Of a DNA stretch of 64,000 nt, positions 56,070 through 64,000 are shown in pieces; position 1 is the first letter of the stretch, and each line of letters starts with the position of its first letter. Below the pieces are notes generated by a model, which saw nothing but the letters and a program-made list of their open reading frames with translations, was not told where the DNA came from and made no database searches. The position numbers and the translations under genes are program-made. This DNA is from Enterococcus viikkiensis (GTDB lineage: Bacteria; Bacillota; Bacilli; Lactobacillales; Enterococcaceae). The stretch is from NCBI RefSeq assembly GCF_005405345.1, contig NZ_BJDW01000001.1, positions 235,607-299,606 on the forward strand, read 5' to 3'.

Positions 56070-56849
56070 CTATTTAGAAATATCTTTCTTAAAGTACTTT
56101 TCTGACAGCTTCGTCAAGGTGCCATCTGCGTCTAATTCTTTAATGGCTTTGTCTACTTTTTTGGCTAACTTTTCATCGCCTTTATGAAACATTGCTGCTA
56201 CTTCGGTCGCATCATTAGACGTCTTGACAATTTTGATGGGTGCATCAGGTTTTTGATTTAAATAATCGTAATACGTCACGTCATCGTTCAAGGTAGCATC
56301 CGCACGCTTGTCGCTGACTAATTCTACTGCTTTGCTGAAGCCGTCCACACTAGAAATCTTCGCTCCTAAACCTTCTGCCATTTCTGCATAATTACTAGTT
56401 AATGACTGTGCCGCTGTCTTGCCCTTTAAATCTGAGAAATCCTTGACACTGTCGTTGTCCTTGCTAACAATCAACGCAGGATGTGAGATTGAATACGGTG
56501 TGCTGAACAAATATTTCTCCTTACGTTCAGGGGTGATTGCTACTTGGTTAAATACTACATCCGTCTTCTTCGCATCAAAGGCGGCTAACATCGAATCCCA
56601 CGGTGCTTCAACAAATTTTACTTTATAATCTATTTTTTTCGCGACCGCCTTGGCGACATCAACGTCATAGCCAGTTAATTTGTCATTTTCATCTCGGAAT
56701 GAAAATGGTGAATACGTTCCCTCTGTCCCTACCCGTAGGACCTTTTCAGTGCTTGAACTGGACGTTTCACTATCTTTTGACTGGCAGCCAGCTAGAAATA
56801 GCATGCCTACTGCGAACAATCCAACAACTGCAATAATTGATTTTTTCAT
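56070..56849 (-). CDS. Amino acid (probably cystine) binding lipoprotein
   Basis: The protein has 259 aa. The lipobox LAGC follows a signal sequence (MKKSIIAVVGLFAVGMLFLAGC), so the mature protein is anchored at Cys22. The SBP family 3 fold has VGTEGTYSPFSFRDENDKLTGYDVDVAKAV, VEAPWDSMLAAFDAKKTDVVFNQVAITPERKEKY and TLNDDVTYYDYL. The TEGTYxPF and APWD features are shared with cystine-binding TcyA/FliY proteins. Substrate is inferred from these and the leader. It starts one base after the PLP enzyme stop. Confidence 0.9.
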   Translation of the reverse strand: MKKSIIAVVGLFAVGMLFLAGCQSKDSETSSSSTEKVLRVGTEGTYSPFSFRDENDKLTGYDVDVAKAVAKKIDYKVKFVEAPWDSMLAAFDAKKTDVVFNQVAITPERKEKYLFSTPYSISHPALIVSKDNDSVKDFSDLKGKTAAQSLTSNYAEMAEGLGAKISSVDGFSKAVELVSDKRADATLNDDVTYYDYLNQKPDAPIKIVKTSNDATEVAAMFHKGDEKLAKKVDKAIKELDADGTLTKLSEKYFKKDISK

Positions 56850-56850
56850 T

Positions 56851-58048
<1,198 letters not shown>

Positions 58049-58215
58049 GGTAGTTCCTCCTATCTTGTATTTATCCTTTTTATTTCCCGAGACACAGCCC
58101 TAGCTCCAGTCAGGGTAATTTTTTTCGAAATTCGAAAGAGCGGTTATTTACGCATACGATTTTTCTAAATATGCTAAAGCATAAAGAAAAACTTGCAAAG
58201 CTTGAAAAAAATCGC

Positions 58216-58252
58216 AAAAAAAGAGGTGCAAGCTATTAAAGCTGCACCTCTT
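58216..58252 (-). terminator. Intrinsic terminator in the Cys-rich leader (candidate attenuator)
   Basis: Minus strand: AAGAGGTGCA pairs with TGCACCTCTT, with AGCT segments inside, followed by seven T. It lies 51 bases after the 32-residue leader ORF and about 225 bases before the first enzyme gene. A terminator in that place implies conditional readthrough of the downstream operon. Confidence 0.85.
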
Positions 58253-58303
58253 AGAATCGCCAAAATGAGAAGTTTTCTTCTTTTTCAAACGAGTTCAGAA
58301 CAG

Positions 58304-58402
58304 TTAATAGACATGACAAATCAGTATGCTGCTTTTTCGCACCATACAACAACAAGCTAATTGAACTGTTTGAAGATTTTGTTTCGCCATGTTGTTTGCC
58401 AT
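58304..58402 (-). CDS. 32-residue leader peptide with three consecutive Cys codons
   Basis: The ATG at 58402 follows AAGGAGGTCA, one of the best ribosome sites in the window. The peptide runs MANNMAKQNLQTVQLACCC and ends MVRKSSILICHVY. The Cys codons (TGT TGT TGT, 58354-58346) are at positions 17-19; a fourth Cys is 29. A hairpin (GTATGGTGC/GCAGCATAC, 58347-58324) begins right at the Cys run. With the terminator downstream this looks like a transcription attenuator sensing Cys-tRNA. Confidence 0.75.
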   Translation of the reverse strand: MANNMAKQNLQTVQLACCCMVRKSSILICHVY

Positions 58403-58432
58403 GTGTCCTGACCTCCTTAAATGATTGCACTC

Positions 58433-58461
58433 AATTTAGCATTTACAAAATGAGAAGTCAA
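58433..58461 (-). promoter_or_regulatory. Promoter of the Cys-rich leader/operon
   Basis: Minus strand: TTGACT (58461-58456), 17-base spacer, TAAATT (58438-58433) preceded by TGC. Transcription would start near 58426, about 24 bases before the leader-peptide ATG. The direct repeat ACTTCTCATTTTG occurs in the spacer and again before the terminator. The whole gap 57991-58578 is this leader plus about 110 bases of featureless AT-rich sequence. Confidence 0.75.
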
Positions 58462-58578
58462 TCATTACCCTCTCAATTTTTTTTAAAATAACTATTTTCA
58501 AAAACAGCTTCAATTTCCGCAATCTTTGTTGAAAACAGTTTTAACACGCTAGGATTCTAAATTTAATAACGATTTTTT

Positions 58579-59376
58579 TTAAAGCTGTAACGCATCTATT
58601 ACTGAATAATATCCCGGTTCTTGCTTCGCCAAAAAAATAGCACAATCGCAAGCACCTTTGGCAAAGCCTCGCCAGTTAGTAGAATGATGACTGATCTCCA
58701 AGCGTTCTCCAAAGCCGCCAAAGAAAACAGTATGGCTGCTTGGAGTATCCCCCATCCGCAAAGAATGGTAGCCAATCGTCCCCGGCGTTCGTTCTCCGAC
58801 TCCTTCACGTCCATAAACAGCAAGATCCTTCAGCTCACCACCTAATTCGTGAGCAATCACTTCCCCCATTTCTTTCGCCGTCCCACTAGGCGCATCCTTT
58901 TTCCAACGGTCGTGCATCTCAACAATCTCGATATCGGACTCTTCACCAATTGCCGCCGTTGCTAGTTGCACTAATTTATTCATAACATTGACTAATTTTG
59001 ACGTGTTGGCGGCGTATAAAACAGGAATATTTTCACTAGCTTCTTTGAACAAGGCTTTTTCTTCCAGTGCAAAGCCCGTCGTTCCGCAAACTAATGCTTT
59101 ATGGTGAGCTTGCGCCAAACGTAAAACGTCTAAACCCATTTCCTTTGTCGAAAAATCAATGATCACGTCACAAAAATCAATGACTTCAGCCAAATCATCC
59201 ACGATCGGCACAGCTAATGTCCGTCCAAAGGTCATTTGTCCAAGATCCTCGCCGATGTATACTCGTCCTTGCGGGCCTACCCCCGCCACTAATTCTAATT
59301 CAGCACTCTCAGCCGCAACTTGAGTAATCAAGCGCCCCATTTTCCCCAATGGTCCTACCACAATCGTTTTAATCAT
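58579..59376 (-). CDS. dapB: 4-hydroxy-tetrahydrodipicolinate reductase
   Basis: The enzyme makes tetrahydrodipicolinate for lysine and peptidoglycan precursors. The protein has 265 aa. Nucleotide-binding VVGPLGKMGRLITQ at the start, VIIDFST and CGTTGFA in the middle, and the catalytic EMHDRWKKDAPSGTAKEM are intact. GAHMP-like residues are replaced as in Enterococcus-type proteins. It stands alone here, without other dap genes. GGTGGGA lies before the ATG. Confidence 0.94.
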   Translation of the reverse strand: MIKTIVVGPLGKMGRLITQVAAESAELELVAGVGPQGRVYIGEDLGQMTFGRTLAVPIVDDLAEVIDFCDVIIDFSTKEMGLDVLRLAQAHHKALVCGTTGFALEEKALFKEASENIPVLYAANTSKLVNVMNKLVQLATAAIGEESDIEIVEMHDRWKKDAPSGTAKEMGEVIAHELGGELKDLAVYGREGVGERTPGTIGYHSLRMGDTPSSHTVFFGGFGERLEISHHSTNWRGFAKGACDCAIFLAKQEPGYYSVIDALQL

Positions 59377-59422
59377 CAGTTCCCACCTTTTCTTAAACCG
59401 TTTTCAATTTAGTTTAACACGA

Positions 59423-59452
59423 AAAAACACCCAAGAATTATTTCTTGAGCGT
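59423..59452 (-). terminator. Terminator after the 214-residue membrane protein gene
   Basis: Minus strand: CGCTCAAGAA, loop ATAA, TTCTTGGGTG, then six T. It separates the gene from dapB. Confidence 0.8.
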
Positions 59453-60097
59453 TTAAAAGAACATTCGTAAAAAGGACCATAAATAACGGAGCAAGCGATA
59501 TAAAATAAACAAGATAAACAAATTTCCAAAAATGAAACTAGCGGCATTGCCGGCGCTGGCTCGCAAGTTACTCAACGTGAAGCGACGTAAAAAACGCGGC
59601 ATCGAGCTGTATCCATTCCGTTTCAACCGAAATTTTTCTTCGTAGGTCAAGTCCAGCATATCGTAATAAACGATCTGCAAAGGCGCCCGTGAGAAAAAAG
59701 TCTTCGAAAAGCCTACCATCAGCGTGTACTGCTTATTGTTAGACGGCAGATTGCGAACGTTCTTTTTGTTAATTCGCACGTGTTCATCATCTATCACATT
59801 ATAGCTGTATTCCTCTTCCTGAATCTGGTGAATCTGCAATTCGGGTTGATTCTCCGCTAGAAACCCTTGATAGATCGGCACAAATTTTTGCTGTTGCAGA
59901 TAAAGGTAGATCATCGCTGCGACGAGTAGAATCATTAATAGACTATTTAACAAAATCGTATCGCCAATAATCACGGTGTAAGCCAAAATAATAACTAGTG
60001 CTGCCCCACACAAAGTGAGCCGCTTTCGATAATATTTTTGATACATCATTCGAATCGTCCGCTCATAATAGTCAAAATCCGCTGCTGCAACATTCAT
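59453..60097 (-). CDS. Hypothetical membrane protein
   Basis: The protein has 214 aa and I do not recognise it. Two helices near residues 28-68 (LTLCGAALVIILAYTVIIG, LLMILLVAAMIYLYL) form an N-terminal hairpin. A soluble beta-rich middle follows (YSYNVIDDEHVRINKKNV). The C-terminus has a further hydrophobic helix (AASFIFGNLFILFILYRLL). The arrangement resembles YcxB-like proteins, but I cannot confirm it. AAAGGGG precedes the ATG. It is monocistronic. Confidence 0.7.
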   Translation of the reverse strand: MNVAAADFDYYERTIRMMYQKYYRKRLTLCGAALVIILAYTVIIGDTILLNSLLMILLVAAMIYLYLQQQKFVPIYQGFLAENQPELQIHQIQEEEYSYNVIDDEHVRINKKNVRNLPSNNKQYTLMVGFSKTFFSRAPLQIVYYDMLDLTYEEKFRLKRNGYSSMPRFLRRFTLSNLRASAGNAASFIFGNLFILFILYRLLRYLWSFLRMFF

Positions 60098-60324
60098 CTC
60101 TTTTCCCCTTTCAATTATTCATTTTTCCTTAGTATAACGGAGCGAAGAATAGATGTCAGTCCGTTTTGTTCATAAAGAATCATTTGACTCTTACCTTTAG
60201 ACTATTTTAAAGAGCTTTGCCGGTAAAAAGTATATTTTACTAAGATACGTTTTTTTTCTTTCCAAACAAGAGTATAATGAGCGTGTAAAAACGATTACTT
60301 TTATTCGAGTGAAGGAGTCCACTT

Positions 60325-60540
60325 ATGAAAACAGCAATGATTCTCTCAACCATTCTATTTTTCTTAGTTAATTTCTATCTTTTTTCTGTCTATTTCAAAG
60401 AAAAAAAAATCAAAGACCATTTGGAGAGACTAGCAGTCATGTTCGGCGCAAATATGAGTGTATTGTTTGTTGATAGCTTAATTTTATTTTTCGGCGCGCT
60501 GGCGGAAGAAGGATTCTTACTAATGGCAATTTTTGCTTAA
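60325..60540 (+). CDS. Hypothetical 71-residue membrane protein
   Basis: Not recognised. Two helices (ILSTILFFLVNFYLFSVYF and MSVLFVDSLILFFGALAEEGF) are separated by a charged loop (KEKKIKDHLERL). GAAGGAG lies before the ATG, and TATAAT (60273-60278) 46 bases upstream can serve as the -10. A terminator follows directly. The combined signals make it a probable real small gene. Confidence 0.65.
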   Translation: MKTAMILSTILFFLVNFYLFSVYFKEKKIKDHLERLAVMFGANMSVLFVDSLILFFGALAEEGFLLMAIFA

Positions 60541-60546
60541 TGATAC

Positions 60547-60590
60547 AAAAGGAGGTACGACAAGACTTTTGTCATACCTCCTTTTTTTTA
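60547..60590. terminator. Bidirectional terminator between the small gene and tetR
   Basis: AAAGGAGGTA pairs with TACCTCCTTT, with an inner GACAA/TTGTC-type stem, then T on the plus strand. Confidence 0.85.
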
Positions 60591-61226
60591 CTCATTTTCA
60601 ATAAAACCATATTCAATAATTTTTAATTTTCGTTTTAAGCGATCAATTGCTGGCATTAAATCTTCAATCGTCTGCCATTCTGGATGTTGCGTTAAGTCTT
60701 GTTGAATTTTCGTTGTCTCGCTGTTTAAAACAGCATAGATAACCTCCCGTACTTCTTCTTCCTCGACTTCTTTTCGCAAAGGCAATTTGCCAATCACCTG
60801 ATCCGTCAGCGTTATATTTTTATTAAAATCTTGGTTAAGTTTTTCCGTCATTCGCTGCCGTAAAGGTTCTGGTAGCATTGGCATTTCCTTATAAGCCCTC
60901 ATTAAAAAATCAAATTCATTTGGATAGGTCAACTGTAGCTGAATTTTATACTTTGTTGCCTCAACAACCATTTCCAATAAATCAGAAGCTTGCGTCCAAA
61001 TAGAATAATCAATCCGCTGATAGAAAAAATCCGCGGCATATTTATAGGTTGCTTCATACAAACCGCTTTTATTCCCGTAGTAATGGAACAATAGGCCCTT
61101 CGAAACCCCTGCCTGATTCGCGATATCATCCGTCTTCGTTTCACGATAACCATTTTTAGCAAATAATTGAGCGCTGGTGGTTAAAATATTTTTTTCCTTT
61201 TGTGGATCTTTGACTACTTCTTTCAT
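60588..61226 (-). CDS. TetR-family transcriptional regulator
   Basis: The protein has 212 aa. The helix-turn-helix is LFAKNGYRETKTDDIANQAGVSKGLLFHYYGNKSGLYEATY, a classic TetR N-terminus. The C-terminal domain has TYPNEFDFLMRAYKEM. It is the third gene of an operon, four bases after the permease stop. It probably represses its own operon through the TGACT-N4-AGTCA palindromes at 63830-63860. Confidence 0.92.
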   Translation of the reverse strand: MKEVVKDPQKEKNILTTSAQLFAKNGYRETKTDDIANQAGVSKGLLFHYYGNKSGLYEATYKYAADFFYQRIDYSIWTQASDLLEMVVEATKYKIQLQLTYPNEFDFLMRAYKEMPMLPEPLRQRMTEKLNQDFNKNITLTDQVIGKLPLRKEVEEEEVREVIYAVLNSETTKIQQDLTQHPEWQTIEDLMPAIDRLKRKLKIIEYGFIENE

Positions 61227-61230
61227 CGTC

Positions 61231-62841
61231 TCACCCCAAGTCCCGCTTATTGTAGCCGATGATCCCCAGTATCGTCAAACCAAGAAAGATCGCCACTAGA
61301 CCAAGTGCCAGCGAGTGGTTCAGCACTTCATTCGGCACCTTTCCCACCCAGCCGAGGGGCGAAATATTGGCAGTTTCCTCTGATAGATTCAGCAGTGGGC
61401 CGAACATTTTGATCAGGACACTGCCACCTAGATAAAGCCACAAAAGATTGGTCAATTTAGGAAAGGCACCAGTCAATAAACTAGCAATCCCAACAAAAAA
61501 CAGCGTTGCTGGTAAAAAGCCGCCAAGCGTTTCCCAAAAATACTTGATTGCCAAAGGATGATCCATCGACGCGTTTCCAACAAAGAAGGCTCCCGCTAAC
61601 ATAGCGACAAAGACCAGACAGCTAGTTATGATCCCGACAGAAAAATAACTCAACGCTAAACGAGTCTTTGTAAGGCTCTTAGAATGGATGATTTCTAAGT
61701 ACCCTTTTTTGTCATCTGACTTCAACCGAAAAATAATCAAAATTCCACTGATGGCTGCAATAGCCACAAAAAACAGTCCCAGCATATTCAAATAATTCAA
61801 GATCAATTCACGATTGGCCGCATGGATCTGGGTGACACCTAAGATTTTTTTATAAGTAGGATTGGTGCCGATAATATCGCCGATCGTACTAAAAATAGAA
61901 CCATAAGCTGCGCCTAGAACAATACCGCCAATCAGCCAGCCAATAATACTGTTACGCTCCACTGTTAATACCAAACCAAGGGGCGAAGATAGCAATTTTC
62001 CAGCTTGTCCTTTTCCACTTCGTTCTGTCAACACACCACTACCAATATCACGACTCTCAACGATTTTGATCGCCGCAACGAATGAGATGAATCCTAAACC
62101 TAACGTCAAAAAAATCGGTAACCAACGATCGTCTGTATAAATCGCCGTCTTTTGAATCCAGCCAACCGGTGATAGCCATGTCCACTTTGGTGCGCTAACA
62201 TCCGTCATCATCCGCATCAAATAGAAAATCCCGTATAAGCCATAGCTCATAAAATTGGCGCTACGAGCATTATTCGCTAGCTGCGCGATTAATAAACTAA
62301 TGAAGCCAAACATAATCCCGATTGAAGCGATACTTATTCCCATCAATAGATCGCCTTCCATTGTCGCTCCATTCAGATTAGCGACCAAAAGACTGGCGAC
62401 ATATAAAATTCCCATTACGCCATTGATCAATAAAATTTCCAGTGCTGTCGCATAGGTCGGTGCCAGCCGGCCAACCGTCCGTGAACGAATCATCTCCACC
62501 AGCCCCGAGTCTTCCTGCGCGCGCGTATTGCCAATTGCCAGCGAAATATTCATAAAGACCATGAACATCCCCATAAAAACCAACATCTCTGAAGCAAATA
62601 CATTTGCGGTCGTATAAGGTTTCGTTGCGGAAAACTCGCCAAACAGTGAGACCATCGCTGGTGTCTTCAAGGTTTCAACGATCGCATTGATATCGGTCTG
62701 CGTGCCAAAAAGGACATTGAATTTCGTTGCCGCTGAAGCAAATAGACCTACTAAAATCGCGATCCAGACAACATGCTTCAGCCGGTTTTGCTTCAGATTG
62801 GTCCGTAGCAGATAGCCTGTTTTTATTCCACTATGCCCCAT
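61231..62841 (-). CDS. ABC-2 type exporter permease
   Basis: The protein has 536 aa from the ATG at 62841 (MGHSGIKTGYLL), nine bases after AAGGAG; the ATG at 62850 touches that site. About twelve helices are present in two halves. Parts such as RAQEDSGLVEMIRSRTVGR and WLSPVGWIQKTAIYTDDRW recur in polyketide-antibiotic/drug exporter permeases. It overlaps the ATPase stop by 11 bases. The substrate is unknown. Confidence 0.88.
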   Translation of the reverse strand: MGHSGIKTGYLLRTNLKQNRLKHVVWIAILVGLFASAATKFNVLFGTQTDINAIVETLKTPAMVSLFGEFSATKPYTTANVFASEMLVFMGMFMVFMNISLAIGNTRAQEDSGLVEMIRSRTVGRLAPTYATALEILLINGVMGILYVASLLVANLNGATMEGDLLMGISIASIGIMFGFISLLIAQLANNARSANFMSYGLYGIFYLMRMMTDVSAPKWTWLSPVGWIQKTAIYTDDRWLPIFLTLGLGFISFVAAIKIVESRDIGSGVLTERSGKGQAGKLLSSPLGLVLTVERNSIIGWLIGGIVLGAAYGSIFSTIGDIIGTNPTYKKILGVTQIHAANRELILNYLNMLGLFFVAIAAISGILIIFRLKSDDKKGYLEIIHSKSLTKTRLALSYFSVGIITSCLVFVAMLAGAFFVGNASMDHPLAIKYFWETLGGFLPATLFFVGIASLLTGAFPKLTNLLWLYLGGSVLIKMFGPLLNLSEETANISPLGWVGKVPNEVLNHSLALGLVAIFLGLTILGIIGYNKRDLG

Positions 62842-63748
62842 GAGAATCATCTCCTTGTTGCTCGTAATAGCGCATAAATAAATCTTCTAAAGTCGGCGGT
62901 GTCGAGATCAAATTAGTGATTTTCTTGTCCGCTAAAAATTGCATGATCTGTCCCATTTGTTCCCGGTCCACGGAGAGTGCCGCCTGACGTTTTGCTTCAT
63001 CCGTAAACGTGGCTTTATGGACGCCCGCTAACTCCTCGATGCCTGTCATTGATGAGACCGTCTCTACGGTCATTTCCATCCGAGTCAAGTGACGCATTGA
63101 AGCTAAATCCCCCATCTCGATGATCACGCCTTCACAAATGATGGCGATCCGATCACACATTTTTTCCACTTCTGATAAAATGTGACTGGACAACAAGATA
63201 CTTTTTCCTGCTTCTTTTAGTTTCAATACTTCTTCTTGGAAAGTTTTTTCATTCAAGGGATCTAGCCCTGAAGTCGGCTCGTCAAAAATATACAGCTCCG
63301 CTTCTTGCGATAAAGCAGCAATTAAAGCGATCTTTTGCCGATTGCCTTTCGAATAAGTACGGGCTTTTTTCTTCGGATCTAGTTGAAATTTTTGAATTAG
63401 TTCTTCCGTTTTGCTTGTCCGCTCTTGCCCATTTAAACGCAGCAATAAATCAATAATTTCTCCGCCGGTCAAATTAGGCCACAAATAAACATCACCAGGA
63501 ATATAGGCAATTTGTTTGTGGATCGCCGTATCTTCTTTCCAAACATCTTTGCCAAAAATCGTCGCTTCACCGCCGGACTTTTTCAGCATACCTAACAAGA
63601 CTCGGATCGTCGTTGACTTGCCAGCGCCATTTGGTCCGATAAATCCTAAAACTTCCCCCTTATTCACGGAAAAGGTCACGTCCTTTAACGCTTGAAACTT
63701 ACCAAATTTTTTTTCCAGCTTATTTAATACCACGATTTCTTTTTCCAT
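62831..63748 (-). CDS. ABC-2 type exporter ATPase
   Basis: The protein has 305 aa from the ATG at 63748, with GTGAGG ahead; the TTG at 63763 is less likely. Walker A GPNGAGKSTTIR, a signature-like YSKGNRQKIALIAAL, Walker B ELYIFDEPTSGLDPL and the H-loop LLSSHILSEVEKM are clear. The signature is YSKGNRQ rather than LSGGQ, common in ABC-2 exporters. A C-terminal extension of about 80 residues follows. It is the first gene of the ATPase-permease-TetR operon. Confidence 0.93.
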   Translation of the reverse strand: MEKEIVVLNKLEKKFGKFQALKDVTFSVNKGEVLGFIGPNGAGKSTTIRVLLGMLKKSGGEATIFGKDVWKEDTAIHKQIAYIPGDVYLWPNLTGGEIIDLLLRLNGQERTSKTEELIQKFQLDPKKKARTYSKGNRQKIALIAALSQEAELYIFDEPTSGLDPLNEKTFQEEVLKLKEAGKSILLSSHILSEVEKMCDRIAIICEGVIIEMGDLASMRHLTRMEMTVETVSSMTGIEELAGVHKATFTDEAKRQAALSVDREQMGQIMQFLADKKITNLISTPPTLEDLFMRYYEQQGDDSHGA

Positions 63749-63816
63749 CTTCCTCACTCCCAAACTTATTTTTTCCTTAACCGATGAGCCATTGCTCTTC
63801 TTTTTTCTATAATTTG

Positions 63817-63860
63817 AGAATACGCTCTTTTGACTTTCTAGTCAATGACTTTGCAGTCAA
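63817..63860 (-). promoter_or_regulatory. Promoter with two tandem TetR-type palindromes
   Basis: TTGACT, four bases, AGTCAA (63830-63845), and immediately TGACT, four bases, AGTCA (63846-63859): two near-identical palindromes at 15-16-base spacing. On the minus strand TTGACT (63845-63840), 17 bases, TATTCT (63822-63817) form the operon promoter, with the first palindrome covering the -35. The TetR at 60588-61226 is the likely binder. The last 140 bases (63861-64000) show only a -10-like TGCTACACT near 63970 for a gene beyond the window. Confidence 0.8.
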
Positions 63861-64000
63861 CGAGATTCCCCTCTCAAAATTATTCTGAAAGGCTGCTTCT
63901 TTAGCTTAATCCTCGAAATATTTCGCCGATTGTAAAATTAAGCTAGACAAATAAAAAAGTCATTTGTGCTACACTCAAGATAGTTCCCGCAAAAGAATTA

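Noticed and set aside
58501..58560. Terminator between dapB and the Cys-rich leader
   Set aside because: The apparent arms (AACAGCTTCAA and TTGAAAACAGTT) are closer to a direct than an inverted repeat and do not form a stable stem.

Overview
The window comes from a low-GC Gram-positive bacterium. It is most likely a member of the Lactobacillales close to Enterococcus. The basis is the dnaX-ybaB-recR / tmk-darA-holB replication-repair order, a Gls24/Asp23-AmaP envelope-stress operon, an EbsC-like deacylase, T-box and yybP-ykoY leaders, strong AGGAGG ribosome sites and no outer-membrane genes. The genus is inferred; no rRNA or tRNA gene is present to fix it. I see no prophage, insertion sequence or CRISPR array.

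Layout. 1-4.7 kb (minus strand): clamp-loader and recombination genes (dnaX, ybaB, recR, tmk, darA, holB). 4.9-8.5 kb: a YdjI/YdjG/YdjH-like set (SPFH protein, zinc-ribbon membrane protein, TPM-domain protein) interrupted by a 154-bp tandem repeat. 8.6-12 kb: a DacA-type carboxypeptidase, a GyrI-like protein and a YdcF-like membrane protein. 12-16.2 kb: a MacB-like ABC exporter facing a two-component system whose response regulator carries an in-frame ochre stop. 16.3-24.2 kb: AzlCD, YoaK-like, FUSC, DUF441, AarF kinase and the AmaP-DUF2273-Gls24 operon. 24.3-28.9 kb: P1 peptidase, nucleoid-associated protein, and an FtsX-type ABC pair facing a TetR regulator across a perfect palindrome. 28.9-31.2 kb: a T-box-controlled threonyl-tRNA synthetase whose editing-site motifs are missing. 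31.2-46.3 kb: an orphan FtsX permease, UPF0210/ACT pair, nitroreductase, oxidoreductase, YbgA-like protein, a second 154-bp tandem repeat, transaldolase-like aldolase with a SorC regulator, EbsC, MBL hydrolase, threonine aldolase-like enzyme, PucR regulator and a ClpP paralogue with Asn at the usual Asp position. 46.6-54.6 kb: amino-acid permease, DUF554, GNAT, methyltransferase, M42 peptidase, then a P-type cation ATPase behind a manganese (yybP-ykoY) riboswitch with a terminator. 54.6-58.5 kb: a sulfur amino-acid operon (PLP enzyme plus cystine-type ABC importer) behind a leader encoding two small peptides, each with three consecutive Cys codons, and an intrinsic terminator. 58.6-64 kb: dapB, membrane proteins, and a TetR-ABC-2 exporter operon preceded by two tandem TGACT-N4-AGTCA palindromes.

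The strongest candidate for something new is the double Cys-codon leader at 58.0-58.46 kb. It looks like a cysteine-sensing attenuator for the operon at 54.65-57.99 kb. Next are the editing-motif-less ThrRS, the nonsense-disrupted response regulator, and a diverged family of intergenic repeats of about 154 bp at 6.2, 36.1, 38.8 and 51.7 kb.
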